Counted from the stretch's first letter, positions 1 to 9,800 are shown. The stretch is 64,000 nt of DNA from Candidatus Methanomethylicaceae archaeon (GCA_026414165.1 JAOAJN010000004.1:78794-142793), one strand, 5' to 3'. The notes: a model not told the origin generated them from the letters alone. Made by a program: numbers and translations.

Positions 1-238
1 AGTCCAAAATTACAGCCACACTTCTCCCCCTATAATCTTGGGAGACCTCATCAATAAAAAGCGTCTCCGAATGCCCAAACCCTCTAAATCTCATGACTGG
101 CGTTTTTAGACCAAACTCCCTCAACGCGTTCTCGTCATTCTGTCCCTCGACTATTACTAGGGAGGTCCCGAAGTTTATGGCGTCAACTAACGACTTTATT
201 TCTTCTGAAAGTTCAAGATAGTGCTTATGGGACTTCAA
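1..238 (-). CDS. Toprim-domain protein, partial (C-terminus outside window)
   Basis: The frame is open from a TTG at 238 to the window edge, giving 79 residues. The stretch VIVEG with Glu31 and the following ENAL helix is the first half of a Toprim fold. The strand VAVILD at the cut edge should lead into the DxD metal site that lies beyond the window. Stand-alone archaeal Toprim proteins of this kind are usually about 130 residues and of uncertain function. They resemble the catalytic core of DnaG and topoisomerases. An in-frame TAG lies eight codons upstream of the TTG and no ATG or GTG lies between, so TTG is the only canonical start. Confidence 0.7.
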   Translation of the reverse strand, partial: MKSHKHYLELSEEIKSLVDAINFGTSLVIVEGQNDENALREFGLKTPVMRFRGFGHSETLFIDEVSQDYRGRSVAVILD

Positions 239-334
239 GTGCCTATCGCTTTTTAGATCCTAATTTCATACATTTTAAACTTTAACGGAATTAAAAACAC
301 ACAAAAGTCAATGCTGAAAAATTGGCATTCCAAA

Positions 335-598
335 ATAGAGACCGCAGTTGAGGCCGACCTTGAGGAGAAAGCCAGAATTCCAGGCCCCCCATGGCAGAGC
401 CTTTCCTTCCGACCTTCCCATGCAAGGCTTCCCGCGGTCGTGGCGTCTGATTTTATCCTGACGCCCTGGATCGTCCTCGCCCTGCATCCTGTCCGTTGCA
501 CCTACGCAACCTCATCCGATCCGTTTCCCCGAAGGGTCACGGACCGAACTGCTTTGCTTCGGTGCCGTTACAGGCTCGCTTCGACCTCAACTGCGGCA
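335..598 (-). ncRNA. GC-rich structured RNA candidate, identity unknown
   Basis: This island is clearly richer in GC than the AT-rich DNA around it. Its ends, 342-353 and 585-596, are perfectly complementary over 12 bp, so a transcript would close with a long terminal helix. Read on the minus strand it contains further stems: ACGG/CCGT enclosing ACCGAA/TTCGGT, a CCC-UUCG-GGG tetraloop hairpin, GTTGC/GCAAC, GGCGTC/GACGCC and AGCCTT/AAGGCT. The UUCG loop favours the minus strand. A TATA-like box lies about 28 bases upstream and T-runs follow the 3' end. I looked for RNase P CR-I/CR-V motifs and the SRP helix 8 GGAA/AGCAG motif and found neither convincingly. Confidence 0.6.
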
Positions 599-620
599 AA
601 ATATAATGCGCTCAACCTTC

Positions 621-629
621 TTTTAATTT
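621..629 (-). promoter_or_regulatory. TATA-like box for the structured RNA
   Basis: Read on the minus strand the bases are AAATTAAAA. The box centre is about 28 bases upstream of the first G of the terminal helix near 597, the spacing expected for an archaeal TATA box and transcription start. It supports minus-strand transcription of the structured RNA. Confidence 0.5.
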
Positions 630-776
630 ATCTTGTACCTTTCCAAATCAAAGTATTGAACGCGGTTTTCAAGATTGTTCTAACGGGCAAAGAAAACGCG
701 GGTTCTTTTCTCATATCATTTGCGGCTGATCGGCTAATTTTGTTTTTAAATGCATAAATCAATTTTTCATGACGGA

Positions 777-1478
777 TCATTTTATCAAATTCAGCGTCTC
801 CAGCGCCGCTTTTATACTTCTCTCGACACCCCTTATCGTCTTCACATCGTCAATCACCCTGTCTCCCTTCCCGAAGATCTTTCCCGTGACTGTTAAGACG
901 GCAGCTGCCCTGTAACCTCTTAACGAGCCTATGGCAAATATCACTGAGCATTCCATTTCAAAACTCAGGACTCCCCTCGATGCCCAATAACTCGCATCCT
1001 CTTCCTCTTCCAGATAAAAAGTATCGCTAGTACAGACTGGTCCGACATGATACCTGCTCCCCTCAAGATTCTTGACCAGCATTCTGACGATCTCTTCATC
1101 TGCAACGGTCTTACCTCCCTTCTTCATATATGCCCTAGATGCCCCGTCCAAAGGCACGGCACTTGTTGGCACTATTATGTCGCCGAGCTCTACATCTTTT
1201 CCGATCCCGCCCGTCGTGCCGACCCTTATTACATACTTTGCCCCTAGCGCCGCCAACTCTTCCATGACGATGGCTGCCGAAGGTGTGCCCATCCCAGTCG
1301 TCGAGACCGTCACCTTGACATCCTTATACTTGCCCGTGAAGGTCAGGAGCCCCCTATTTTCATTTACGAGTTTTGGCTCACCCAAAAACTCAGCCACCAT
1401 CTTAGTCCTTCCCGGATCCCCGCACACAATTACTCTCTCAGCCACTTCTCCCATCTTACACCTTATATGATACAACAC
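777..1478 (-). CDS. udp: Nucleoside phosphorylase, uridine phosphorylase type
   Basis: This 233-residue protein belongs to the PNP/UDP phosphorylase family, which cleaves nucleosides with phosphate to free base and ribose-1-phosphate. The phosphate-binding GDPGR motif is at residues 20-24, followed by the glycine-rich TTGMGTPSA and GTTGG segments. The FEMEC segment near residue 173 holds the ribose-binding glutamate and methionine. The N-terminal YHI favours the first ATG, because this element is conserved in the family. The gene follows the two PurP genes on the same strand with only a 9-base gap, so it likely belongs to a purine/nucleotide unit. Uridine is the most likely substrate, but purine nucleosides cannot be excluded. 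Confidence 0.85.
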   Translation of the reverse strand: MLYHIRCKMGEVAERVIVCGDPGRTKMVAEFLGEPKLVNENRGLLTFTGKYKDVKVTVSTTGMGTPSAAIVMEELAALGAKYVIRVGTTGGIGKDVELGDIIVPTSAVPLDGASRAYMKKGGKTVADEEIVRMLVKNLEGSRYHVGPVCTSDTFYLEEEEDASYWASRGVLSFEMECSVIFAIGSLRGYRAAAVLTVTGKIFGKGDRVIDDVKTIRGVERSIKAALETLNLIK

Positions 1479-1487
1479 GATCGCCCG

Positions 1488-2525
1488 CTAGGTGGTCACT
1501 TTTCCTATTTTTCCTTCGGCGAGTGCTGACTTTATCTCCCTGGCGATCCTCCTTCCCATACTCATTGGCTCGTCGAAGAGAAGACTGCTGTAAGGGGATC
1601 CGTCAATGAAGAGGTTTGTGCCCGCCACGATTCTTCCCGAGAACTCGAAGGTGTATAATTTTCCATCTTCATCGCATATCATCTCGAGGCAGAACGGTCC
1701 TATTATTCCAGGCGGAACAAGCCTTTCTGTGGCGGCTATGAACTTCTCACCCGCATCGAAGATCTCTGAGAGGAGAGACTCTCTGAGCACAATGGGCAGG
1801 TTCCCAATTACTCTGAATGTGGGTATCAGATCAAGCTCCAGTTGATCTTTGGCACATATCCTACCTATACCATCGACATTGCTCTCGTACCTCCTGTCGC
1901 ACCCTAGGAGCTCAAGCCTCCCGAGTATGGGAGAGTAGAAGTAATGTGGGTAGAGGGTCACACCAAGGATGTACTCCTGAATGAATACCTTATCTACTTC
2001 GTTTTCCTTCAAAAGCCCCCTTCTCACAACCTCTTTCATCTTCCTTTTGAGGTCGTCCCCACTCCTTGCAATAAAGTACCCTCTTCCACCCTCGGCTCCC
2101 GGAAGTTTCACGATAACAGGTCTGTCCACATCTTCTGCGGACTCGAACTTCTTCGGTATCCTTATGCCTGCCTCCCTCAGTATGCGATCCTTTAGCGTTC
2201 GGTCAAACTCCCACCTAAATATCCACCTGTTTCCAAAGATCGGCGGTCTGAACTTCCTCTCAAACTCTTCCAGACGCCCACCAGAGATGAGAGTTCCATG
2301 GGGAACGAAGATCGCCCCCCTCTTGAGGAGCTCCTCTTGCACCTCATCCTGCAATAAATCCTCTGGACCGTTAATCGTGAGCATTTCATCGGCAAGACCA
2401 TATCTTCCATACAAGACCTCCCTCCCTTTGGGACAGAGGAGGAAGGTCTTTAGCCCTTCCATCCTTGCTCCCTTAAGAATCTGTAGCGCTGAATGGGATC
2501 CTATGGTGGCTATGCAGCCCATCAA
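1488..2525 (-). CDS. purP: PurP, formate-dependent FAICAR synthetase
   Basis: The 345-residue product is an archaeal PurP. This ATP-grasp ligase formylates AICAR with formate and ATP in the penultimate step of IMP synthesis, replacing the folate-dependent bacterial PurH activity. The family hallmarks GSHSAL near residue 8, PIFGNRW near 94, an ATP-grasp core with VKLPGAEGGRGYF, and PPGIIGPF in the C-terminal third are present. The ATG overlaps the stop of the upstream paralogue by four bases, so the two are translationally coupled. PurP proteins are usually about 340-360 residues, so this copy is full length. Confidence 0.9.
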   Translation of the reverse strand: MMGCIATIGSHSALQILKGARMEGLKTFLLCPKGREVLYGRYGLADEMLTINGPEDLLQDEVQEELLKRGAIFVPHGTLISGGRLEEFERKFRPPIFGNRWIFRWEFDRTLKDRILREAGIRIPKKFESAEDVDRPVIVKLPGAEGGRGYFIARSGDDLKRKMKEVVRRGLLKENEVDKVFIQEYILGVTLYPHYFYSPILGRLELLGCDRRYESNVDGIGRICAKDQLELDLIPTFRVIGNLPIVLRESLLSEIFDAGEKFIAATERLVPPGIIGPFCLEMICDEDGKLYTFEFSGRIVAGTNLFIDGSPYSSLLFDEPMSMGRRIAREIKSALAEGKIGKVTT

Positions 2526-3628
2526 GTCACCAGCTCCTTCAACCTTCTGGTCTCAGCCCCCTCCCTTACTTCCTTGGCTATTCTCCTGCCGACACTCATC
2601 TGAATTCCATATGCGTACTTGGTGTACGGGCTTGTGGTCCCAATTACAGGGCTTCCTGGAACCCTTGGGGAGACGTCAAAGATCACGATCTCTTGGTCTT
2701 TGGTAACAGCGCCCTGTAGCGCAAACGGTCCTATTATTCCTGGGGGGTATTCCTTCTTTGTGACTTCAACGAACCTCTCCCCTATCTCAAACACCTTTTC
2801 GAGCATGGACTCCCTTATAGTCGCCCCCATATGTCCTATCTCGATGTTCTGGAGGACAACATCAACCTCCAGTTGCTGTCTCGCCGGCAGCGAGACAAAA
2901 TCGTACAGATTGGTCTGCAACCTCCTATCGATCCCCATAAACTCAACCTCCTCCCTCAGGGGCGAATAAAAATAATTGAAGTTGAAATATGTTCCCAAGA
3001 CGAACTCCTCTATGACCGCCCTCCTCACATCCTCCTCCCCAATCACTCCCTTCGCTATCCTCTCATTTGCCTTCTTCCAGAAGTCCTTCTCATCTGTCGC
3101 AGTGAAGAAAGCTCTCTCTATCTTCCTCTTTGCCTCTTGAACCTTAACTATGGCGAGCGTATCTATCTCCGACGGCGACCTGAACTTCTTTGGCTGCCTT
3201 ATTCCCGCCTTCTCGAGCAGATAGTACTGGTTTCTCTCGCAGCCCCTCTCCTCCGCTCTTAGGATATACCTATTTCCGAAGATTGGGACGGCGAACTTAC
3301 CCTCGATATCATCATAAGGGACATAAGTGGAGAATGCCCTGTGTGGGACGAATATTGTATTGAGCCTCCTCAGTCTATTCTGCACACCCTCTTGTACTAT
3401 CATTGAGAATTTCTCTAACACGATGCACTCATCAACAATTCTCCTGTATTTGAGATAGGGCCCCTCCCTTCCCCTCTGGCAGACCACTACCGTTCTGAGA
3501 CCTTCGTCCTTTGCCCCGTCTGAAATATCGAGTGCAGAGTGGCTGCCTAGGGATCCCACGGTGATATGCTTTGGGTCGTACCCTTCTAAGATGTTCCAGA
3601 TATCTTCTCGTTTTATCGTATCGACCAC
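2522..3628 (-). CDS. PurP paralogue
   Basis: This is a second PurP-family ATP-grasp protein (368 residues from the GTG at 3628). It has the same landmarks as its neighbour: GSLGSHSALDIS, VPIFGNRY, PPGIIGPFALQ and a C-terminal MSVGRRIAKEV. The open frame continues upstream to 3748, but that would run through the divergent promoter and overlap the start of the Fe-ADH gene. GTG 3628 or TTG 3631 sits just downstream of TATA-like sequence, so a short or leaderless start is preferred. In place of the glycine-rich loop of its neighbour (EGGRGYF) it has EAKRKIERAFF, so its nucleotide handling may differ. It may be a second synthetase, a heteromeric partner or a PurP2 of different activity. Confidence 0.8.
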   Translation of the reverse strand: MVDTIKREDIWNILEGYDPKHITVGSLGSHSALDISDGAKDEGLRTVVVCQRGREGPYLKYRRIVDECIVLEKFSMIVQEGVQNRLRRLNTIFVPHRAFSTYVPYDDIEGKFAVPIFGNRYILRAEERGCERNQYYLLEKAGIRQPKKFRSPSEIDTLAIVKVQEAKRKIERAFFTATDEKDFWKKANERIAKGVIGEEDVRRAVIEEFVLGTYFNFNYFYSPLREEVEFMGIDRRLQTNLYDFVSLPARQQLEVDVVLQNIEIGHMGATIRESMLEKVFEIGERFVEVTKKEYPPGIIGPFALQGAVTKDQEIVIFDVSPRVPGSPVIGTTSPYTKYAYGIQMSVGRRIAKEVREGAETRRLKELVT

Positions 3629-3650
3629 CAAGGTCTCATAACTCTTAAGT

Positions 3651-3676
3651 GTTTTAAAAGCGTTATTTATTTGAGT
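3651..3676. promoter_or_regulatory. Divergent promoter between purP paralogue and Fe-ADH
   Basis: The AT-rich core holds TTTTAAAAG and TTATTTATTTG. Read on the plus strand the first box is about 34 bases before the ATG at 3691. Read on the minus strand the same segment is about 28 bases before 3628. A shared divergent promoter therefore fits both chosen starts. Confidence 0.45.
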
Positions 3677-3690
3677 GGTGTTGTCTCGAT

Positions 3691-4878
3691 ATGAGTTCCA
3701 AATTTTATCACCCCCTCTTCCGGGTCTATTCGTTTCAATCCCCGACAAAGATCGTCTTTGGCATCAACGCCTTAGATAGACTGGTTGAGGAGCTGAAAAA
3801 GTTCGAGCCCAAATCTGCCCTCATTGTAAGCGGGAAGAACGTCTGCAAGACTGAGGGCTATTCTAAGGTCTGCAAAGCGATCTCATCAGTATGTACTACC
3901 GTTGAGTTCAACGAGATCTCGCCTGAGCCAGACAGCTCAATCCTTTCAAATCTCGCAAAAAAAGCAAAGGAAACGAACCCATCACTCGTGGTGGCTATGG
4001 GTGGAGGCAGCTCATTGGATATGGCAAAATTGGCCTCCATCTCTGTGACAAACGATAAGGATCTGATCTCCTACTTCAAAGGCGAGCAACTCGCCAAAAA
4101 AGGTCCTCCTGTTATCACAATACCCACAATCTCCGGCACAGGCTCTGAGGTGACGCCCATATCTGTAGTTGTTGATAAAGGAAAGAAGCTTGCCCTATCC
4201 CATCCTTTTCTATACCCGTCGCTAGCAATTGTGGACCCGCTTCTCTCGTTGACCGCCCCGCCTCATTCAACCGCCTCAGCAGGAATAGATGCTCTCTGCC
4301 ATGCAATGGAATCATTCATGAGCCTAGACTCAACCCCCATAACCGAGTCATTGGCATTCGAGGCAATGAGCCTGTCCGATGAGTACCTGGAGCGGGCATA
4401 CTCAAACGGCGAGGACATCGAGGCTAGGAGCGGACTTTCGTTGGCATCGCTGCTAGCAGGCATGGCTTTCATGAATACAGGATTGTGTCTTGCTCATGGA
4501 ATTGCATACACATTTGCTGTTAAGTGCAACCTTCCTCATGGCGTCTCTGTGGCTGTGGCAGAGCCCTACGTCTTAGAGTTCAACGCACCAGCCATACCTG
4601 ACAAGTTGGACGTTATGGCTGCGGCTTTCGGCATAGACACAGAAGGGGCCTCTCCCGCGGAGACTGGGAATGCAATAGCTATGCGCCTGACAGAGATAAT
4701 GGACACGCTAAACCTTCCACTCGGGTTAGAAGAACTCGGTCTGGACGAAAAAGATCTAGAGCCAATGGTAGACGACCTCCTCAATAACTATTCAAGGTTC
4801 ATACTAAAGAACCCAAGAAAGCCCTCGAGGGATGATCTGATTAAATTATACCAGCGTATGTTTGAGGGATACTGGTAG
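3691..4878 (+). CDS. Iron-containing alcohol dehydrogenase
   Basis: The 395-residue protein is a group III (Fe-dependent) NAD(P)-linked alcohol dehydrogenase. It carries the nucleotide-binding GGGSSLD at residues 104-110. The expected metal ligands are all present: Asp200, His204, His269 and His283. Full length for the family is 380-400 residues. It reduces or oxidises an alcohol/aldehyde pair, but the specific substrate cannot be read from the sequence. It stands between a divergent purine operon and the PRPP/RuBisCO cluster and is separated from the latter by a hairpin, so it is probably its own transcript. Confidence 0.88.
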   Translation: MSSKFYHPLFRVYSFQSPTKIVFGINALDRLVEELKKFEPKSALIVSGKNVCKTEGYSKVCKAISSVCTTVEFNEISPEPDSSILSNLAKKAKETNPSLVVAMGGGSSLDMAKLASISVTNDKDLISYFKGEQLAKKGPPVITIPTISGTGSEVTPISVVVDKGKKLALSHPFLYPSLAIVDPLLSLTAPPHSTASAGIDALCHAMESFMSLDSTPITESLAFEAMSLSDEYLERAYSNGEDIEARSGLSLASLLAGMAFMNTGLCLAHGIAYTFAVKCNLPHGVSVAVAEPYVLEFNAPAIPDKLDVMAAAFGIDTEGASPAETGNAIAMRLTEIMDTLNLPLGLEELGLDEKDLEPMVDDLLNNYSRFILKNPRKPSRDDLIKLYQRMFEGYW

Positions 4879-4902
4879 GCGCCTGGTCGCTCCCTCCTTA
4901 TC

Positions 4903-4921
4903 CCAATCTTTGTTAGATTGG
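4903..4921 (+). terminator. Hairpin between Fe-ADH and prs
   Basis: CCAATCT and AGATTGG form a perfect 7-bp stem around TTTGT-like loop sequence. It lies 24 bases after the Fe-ADH stop and 13 before the prs start. It could end the upstream transcript or lie in the prs leader. No long T-run follows, so a regulatory role is as likely as termination. Confidence 0.4.
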
Positions 4922-4934
4922 TGGGGAAAAAGAG

Positions 4935-5819
4935 GTGTTGATCACCTACGGCTCCTCGTCAGAAGCATTGGCTAGATCGGTAGCCAAAGGTACTAATATC
5001 CCAATAGTCGAAAGCACAAGGCGCTTGTTTCCAGACGGCGAGCAGTACGTTCAGGTCTCCGGAGACCTCTCAGGCGAAGATGTCGTTCTTATTCACTCAT
5101 TCGCACTCAGACCAGACGCTTTACTGGTGGAGTATTTTCTTCTGGTAGACGCCATAAAGAGCGCTGGGTGCAGATCTCTGACGGTTGTGATACCATACTT
5201 TGCATACCTGCGCCAAGACTCTCGTTTCAAGATGGGCGAGCCCCTAAGTGCAAAGGTAATCGCATCATTGATCGAATCACCGAAGATCGATAGGATCATC
5301 ACTATTGACGCACACCTTCATCGCTTCCGAAGCCTGTCAGATCTTTTCCGAACCCCGTCCTTGAACCTCTCAGCTATGCCCCTCCTGGCGGACTATTACC
5401 TGAAAAACTTTGGGAACCTTAACACTGTGGTCGTTGGACCCGATGAGGAGTCTGAGCAGTGGGTAAGAGTGGTCGCCGAGCGCCTATCATCGCCATACAC
5501 CATCATGGAGAAGGTGCGGCTAGGGGACAGGGAAGTCTCTGTCAGGGGCAGCACTTCGGTGAGAGGCAAGACCGTCGTTCTTGTGGACGATATAATAAGC
5601 ACTGGAATGACACTCGTCAAAGTGATTAGAATGCTCTTGGATGAAGGCGCTAAAAAGGTAGACGCGCTTGTGACCCATGCCTTAATGGTCGAAGACTCGT
5701 ATCAAAAGCTTAAGGAGGCTGGTCTTGACAACCTGATATCTACCGACACGGTGCCCAGCCCGCACTCTAAGGTCTCAGTTGCTCCCTTAATCTCAAGGAT
5801 CATAAAAAGCCTCTCCTGA
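4935..5819 (+). CDS. prs: Ribose-phosphate pyrophosphokinase (PRPP synthetase)
   Basis: This 294-residue protein makes PRPP from ribose-5-phosphate and ATP, feeding purine, pyrimidine and nucleotide salvage. Landmarks are LFPDGEQYV near residue 31, YFAYLRQDSRF at 88-98, the metal-binding DAHLH at 125-129 and the PRPP loop VDDIISTGMT at 217-226. Its length matches archaeal class PRPP synthetases. A GTG start at 4935 follows GGGG-rich sequence, and TTG 4938 is an alternative. It heads the AMP-to-RuBisCO cluster, and PRPP-linked salvage produces the AMP that this pathway degrades, so the placement is coherent. Confidence 0.9.
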   Translation: MLITYGSSSEALARSVAKGTNIPIVESTRRLFPDGEQYVQVSGDLSGEDVVLIHSFALRPDALLVEYFLLVDAIKSAGCRSLTVVIPYFAYLRQDSRFKMGEPLSAKVIASLIESPKIDRIITIDAHLHRFRSLSDLFRTPSLNLSAMPLLADYYLKNFGNLNTVVVGPDEESEQWVRVVAERLSSPYTIMEKVRLGDREVSVRGSTSVRGKTVVLVDDIISTGMTLVKVIRMLLDEGAKKVDALVTHALMVEDSYQKLKEAGLDNLISTDTVPSPHSKVSVAPLISRIIKSLS

Positions 5820-5829
5820 TCTTTTTTTG
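5819..5829 (+). terminator. T-run after prs
   Basis: The bases TCTTTTTTTG lie directly at the prs stop codon. Archaeal transcription often ends in such U-tracts without a hairpin. If used, prs and the downstream isomerase gene would be separate transcripts. Confidence 0.4.
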
Positions 5830-5898
5830 TTTCGAGCCCTCATTAGTCTGCAAAAAGGCTTTTTGGGTCGTTCTGATATTGTTACTGATGAGGTCTGA

Positions 5899-6882
<984 letters not shown>

Positions 6883-6884
6883 GT

Positions 6885-8204
6885 ATGAATATGGGCATGA
6901 AGGGAGAATCCGCCACAACATTATATTTGGACGAGATCTTTACCGCCAGACCTGAGGAAATCGATCCAGATAAGTATATCTCTGCCAAATATTATGTTGA
7001 GAGCCCGCTTGGCTTGAAGTCCGCTGGCATTGCCATCGCCACAGAGGAGTCCATTGGGACGTGGACCGAGGTCACGACTATTAACGAGTGGGTCAGGACG
7101 AAACTTCCCGCAAAAATGTACAAAATGGAGGGGGAAGGCGGGTCAGGCTTTGTATATATAGCATTTCCGCTGGACCTCTTTGATTTGGAGACCAGCGGCA
7201 TTGCAAATATCTTGAGCATGGTTGCTGGAAACCTGTTCGGGCTATCCGCTCTTAATAACGTCCGTCTAGTGGATATAGAATTTCCGAAGTCACTCGTCCA
7301 AAACTACCGCGGTCCCGAGTTCGGAATAGAGGGAGTGAGGCAGCTAGTAGGAACGAATTCGGCACCTCGACCACACCTCGGAACCATCGTTAAACCAAAG
7401 GTTGGACTGAACCCTGAACAGACAGCAAAGGTTGCATACGAAGCTGCTGTAGGGGGCGTTGACTTCATAAAAGATGACGAGACCCTTGTAAATCAAGCCT
7501 TCTGCCCGCTAGAGGAGCGCGTCTCAAAGGTAATGGATGCCTTAGATAGGGCAAAATCCGAGACTGGTAAGAATGTCCTATTTGCGGTGAATGTTACGGC
7601 TGCTCCAGACAGAATGGTAAAGCTGGCTGAGGCTGCTATTGACAACGGGGCAAATACTCTCATGCTTGACATAATAATACTCGGTCTGCCTACCGTGGAG
7701 TGGTTCCTCTCTAGCTACGCGTTTGGGGTTCCAATACATATGCACAGGGCCATGCACGCGAGCTTCACCAGAAATCCCAAGCATGGGATATCTATGCTTG
7801 TCGTAGCCAAAATCGCAAGAATGCTGGGCGGCGACCAGCTTCATACGGGCACAGGTGCGGGAAAGATGGGAACGACGGAAGAGCGGAGGTATGAGCTCAA
7901 AAAGATCATCGACTCACTTCGGGAGGATTGGTTTGGGCTGAAGAGCGTCTTCCCTGTGGCTTCTGGGGGCATACATCCTGGTCTTGTACCCGCAAATTTT
8001 GAGGCTTTGGGCAAAGATTGCGTCATAAATGCAGGTGGCGGCATACACGGTCACCCATTGGGTACAAGAGCTGGAGCGTCAGCCATGCGCCAGGCCATAG
8101 ATGCCTGCGTCGCCGGCATCCCATTGGAGGAATACGCAAAAACCCACAAGGAGCTAGAGATCGCACTCAAACACTGGGGCGGAAAGGCTCTGGGCGAAGA
8201 CTGA
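6885..8204 (+). CDS. rbcL: Type III ribulose-bisphosphate carboxylase
   Basis: This is an archaeal form III RuBisCO large subunit of 439 residues. From ATG 6885 the lysine that is carbamylated is Lys196 in GGVDFIKDDE. The active-site GTIVKPKVG lies at 166-174, HMHRAMHA at 285-292, and SGGIHPG further on. In archaea form III enzymes carboxylate RuBP from nucleotide breakdown to two 3-phosphoglycerates. ATG 6885 is chosen over an upstream start inside the preceding gene because GAGGAGGAAGA lies just before it. The gap of two bases to e2b2 and 36 bases to the AMP phosphorylase gene makes a three-gene pathway operon. Confidence 0.95.
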   Translation: MNMGMKGESATTLYLDEIFTARPEEIDPDKYISAKYYVESPLGLKSAGIAIATEESIGTWTEVTTINEWVRTKLPAKMYKMEGEGGSGFVYIAFPLDLFDLETSGIANILSMVAGNLFGLSALNNVRLVDIEFPKSLVQNYRGPEFGIEGVRQLVGTNSAPRPHLGTIVKPKVGLNPEQTAKVAYEAAVGGVDFIKDDETLVNQAFCPLEERVSKVMDALDRAKSETGKNVLFAVNVTAAPDRMVKLAEAAIDNGANTLMLDIIILGLPTVEWFLSSYAFGVPIHMHRAMHASFTRNPKHGISMLVVAKIARMLGGDQLHTGTGAGKMGTTEERRYELKKIIDSLREDWFGLKSVFPVASGGIHPGLVPANFEALGKDCVINAGGGIHGHPLGTRAGASAMRQAIDACVAGIPLEEYAKTHKELEIALKHWGGKALGED

Positions 8205-8240
8205 AAGTCCGCAGGGTTTTTAATTGCGCGTTAGAACTTA

Positions 8241-9800
8241 ATGAGTAGTGATCCCGAAATGCAAACACTTAAGGCAAAAATCATAGACATCACCACAGGA
8301 GAGAAGAGTGTGGTGTTGAACGAACAGGACGCAAAGATCCTGATGCTTCGAATTCACGACCGAGTCCGCCTCAGCAAGGGAGCGGCAAATGTCCTTGCAA
8401 GGGTTGACATATCTGACAGTATAGTTTGTCACATAGAAGTATCCAGCGGGCTCGTCTGTCCAGGGGAGGTCGGAATATATAGGGACCTACTTCAGGATTT
8501 CCCTGTCTCAGAAGGAGAAGAGGTGGAAATATCTCCTGCCCCCACCCCACCATCGGTGGAATACATTCGTAAAAAGATGAAGGGTCAAACACTCACCAAG
8601 GGAGAGATAGCCCAAATAGTGAAGGACGCAGTAACACACTCCTTGAGCCAGCTCGAGATTGCTGCTTTCCTCATGGCTGAGGAGTACGTTGGAATGAATA
8701 TGGACGAGATAGAGAGCCTAACTCGTGCAATGGTGGAAACTGGAAATACCATAGATTTTGGAGAGCCCGTTGTCGACAAGCATTCGATAGGCGGAGTGCC
8801 TGGAAATAAGGTGACACTCCTCATTGTACCTATCGTCGCAGCCGCTGGACTTAAGATACCAAAGACGAGCAGCAGGGCTATAACAAGCCCGTCAGGGACC
8901 GCTGACACCATGGAAGTCCTTGCTCCTGTAGATTTTTCGGTGAGCGAGCTTAGGCGACTTCTCCAGAAAACTGGGGGCTACATAGCATGGGGAGGCAGCC
9001 TGAACCTTGCACCTGCCGACGATCTCTTCATAAGGGTAGAACATCCACTCTCAATAGATCCTCGCCCCCAGATGTTGGCGTCCATTATGTCGAAGAAGCT
9101 AGCTGTGGGCGTCTCAACATTAGTCTTGGACATCCCAACCGGAAAGGGTGCCAAGGTCGAAAGCTTTGAGGCGGCAAGGAAGCTTGCCAATGATTTCATA
9201 GAGTTGGGGAGCCGCCTCGGCATCAGGGTGCGCTGCGGTCTAACATATGGAGGTCAGCCAGTCGGTCACACTGTGGGGCCTGCACTAGAGGCAAAGGAGG
9301 CGCTTGAGACACTTATGGGCAGAGGTCCGAACAGCCTTATCGAAAAATCGACAGCACTCGCTGGAACCCTCTTCGAGATGACTGGTTTGGCTCCTAGGGG
9401 CAGAGGTCAAGATATGGCTAAGGAGATCCTGAGGAGCGGGAGAGCCTATCAGAAGTTCCGTGAGATAATCGAAAATCAAGGCGGAAACCCCAACATTAAG
9501 CCTGACGAGATTCCATTAGGTGAGAAAAGGTATGTACTTACAGCCCCCACCGACGGCTACGTGAGCAGCGTTTACAACTCTGCAATTAACGCCATCGCCA
9601 AGGCTGCAGGCGCACCCTTCGACAAAGGAGCAGGTGTAAAACTTTACGCGAAGATGGGCTACGCTGTCAAGAAAGGCGATCCAGTAGTAGAAATCTATGC
9701 TGAGAGAGAATCAAAACTCAAAGAGGCATTGGGCGTCGCGTCCAGAAACCCCCCATTCATGATCGAGGGCATGCTTCTGGAGGAAGTCCCTGGCTTTTGA
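8241..9800 (+). CDS. deoA: AMP phosphorylase
   Basis: The 519-residue protein is an archaeal nucleoside monophosphate phosphorylase of the thymidine phosphorylase family, including the extra N-terminal domain typical of AMP phosphorylases. The phosphate site is seen in VVDKHSIGGVPGNKV. The KTSSRAITSPSGTADTMEVL segment is the nucleoside-binding hallmark. It phosphorolyses AMP (also CMP and UMP) to base and ribose-1,5-bisphosphate, the substrate of the isomerase encoded two genes upstream. ATG 8241 follows a short intergenic stretch with a T-tract, so it may have its own promoter as well as read-through. Confidence 0.93.
   Translation: MSSDPEMQTLKAKIIDITTGEKSVVLNEQDAKILMLRIHDRVRLSKGAANVLARVDISDSIVCHIEVSSGLVCPGEVGIYRDLLQDFPVSEGEEVEISPAPTPPSVEYIRKKMKGQTLTKGEIAQIVKDAVTHSLSQLEIAAFLMAEEYVGMNMDEIESLTRAMVETGNTIDFGEPVVDKHSIGGVPGNKVTLLIVPIVAAAGLKIPKTSSRAITSPSGTADTMEVLAPVDFSVSELRRLLQKTGGYIAWGGSLNLAPADDLFIRVEHPLSIDPRPQMLASIMSKKLAVGVSTLVLDIPTGKGAKVESFEAARKLANDFIELGSRLGIRVRCGLTYGGQPVGHTVGPALEAKEALETLMGRGPNSLIEKSTALAGTLFEMTGLAPRGRGQDMAKEILRSGRAYQKFREIIENQGGNPNIKPDEIPLGEKRYVLTAPTDGYVSSVYNSAINAIAKAAGAPFDKGAGVKLYAKMGYAVKKGDPVVEIYAERESKLKEALGVASRNPPFMIEGMLLEEVPGF

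Noticed and set aside
335..598. Assignment as RNase P RNA or SRP RNA
   Set aside because: I could not find the CR-I/CR-V motifs or the SRP GGAA tetraloop and AGCAG motif, so a known family name would be a guess.
311..757. Plus-strand open frame of 148 codons
   Set aside because: It runs through the GC-rich structured RNA island, has no recognisable protein pattern, and the RNA shows strong pairing and a minus-strand promoter.
2522..3748. Longer PurP paralogue starting at 3748
   Set aside because: It would run through the divergent promoter and overlap the Fe-ADH start; the first 40 residues have no PurP similarity.
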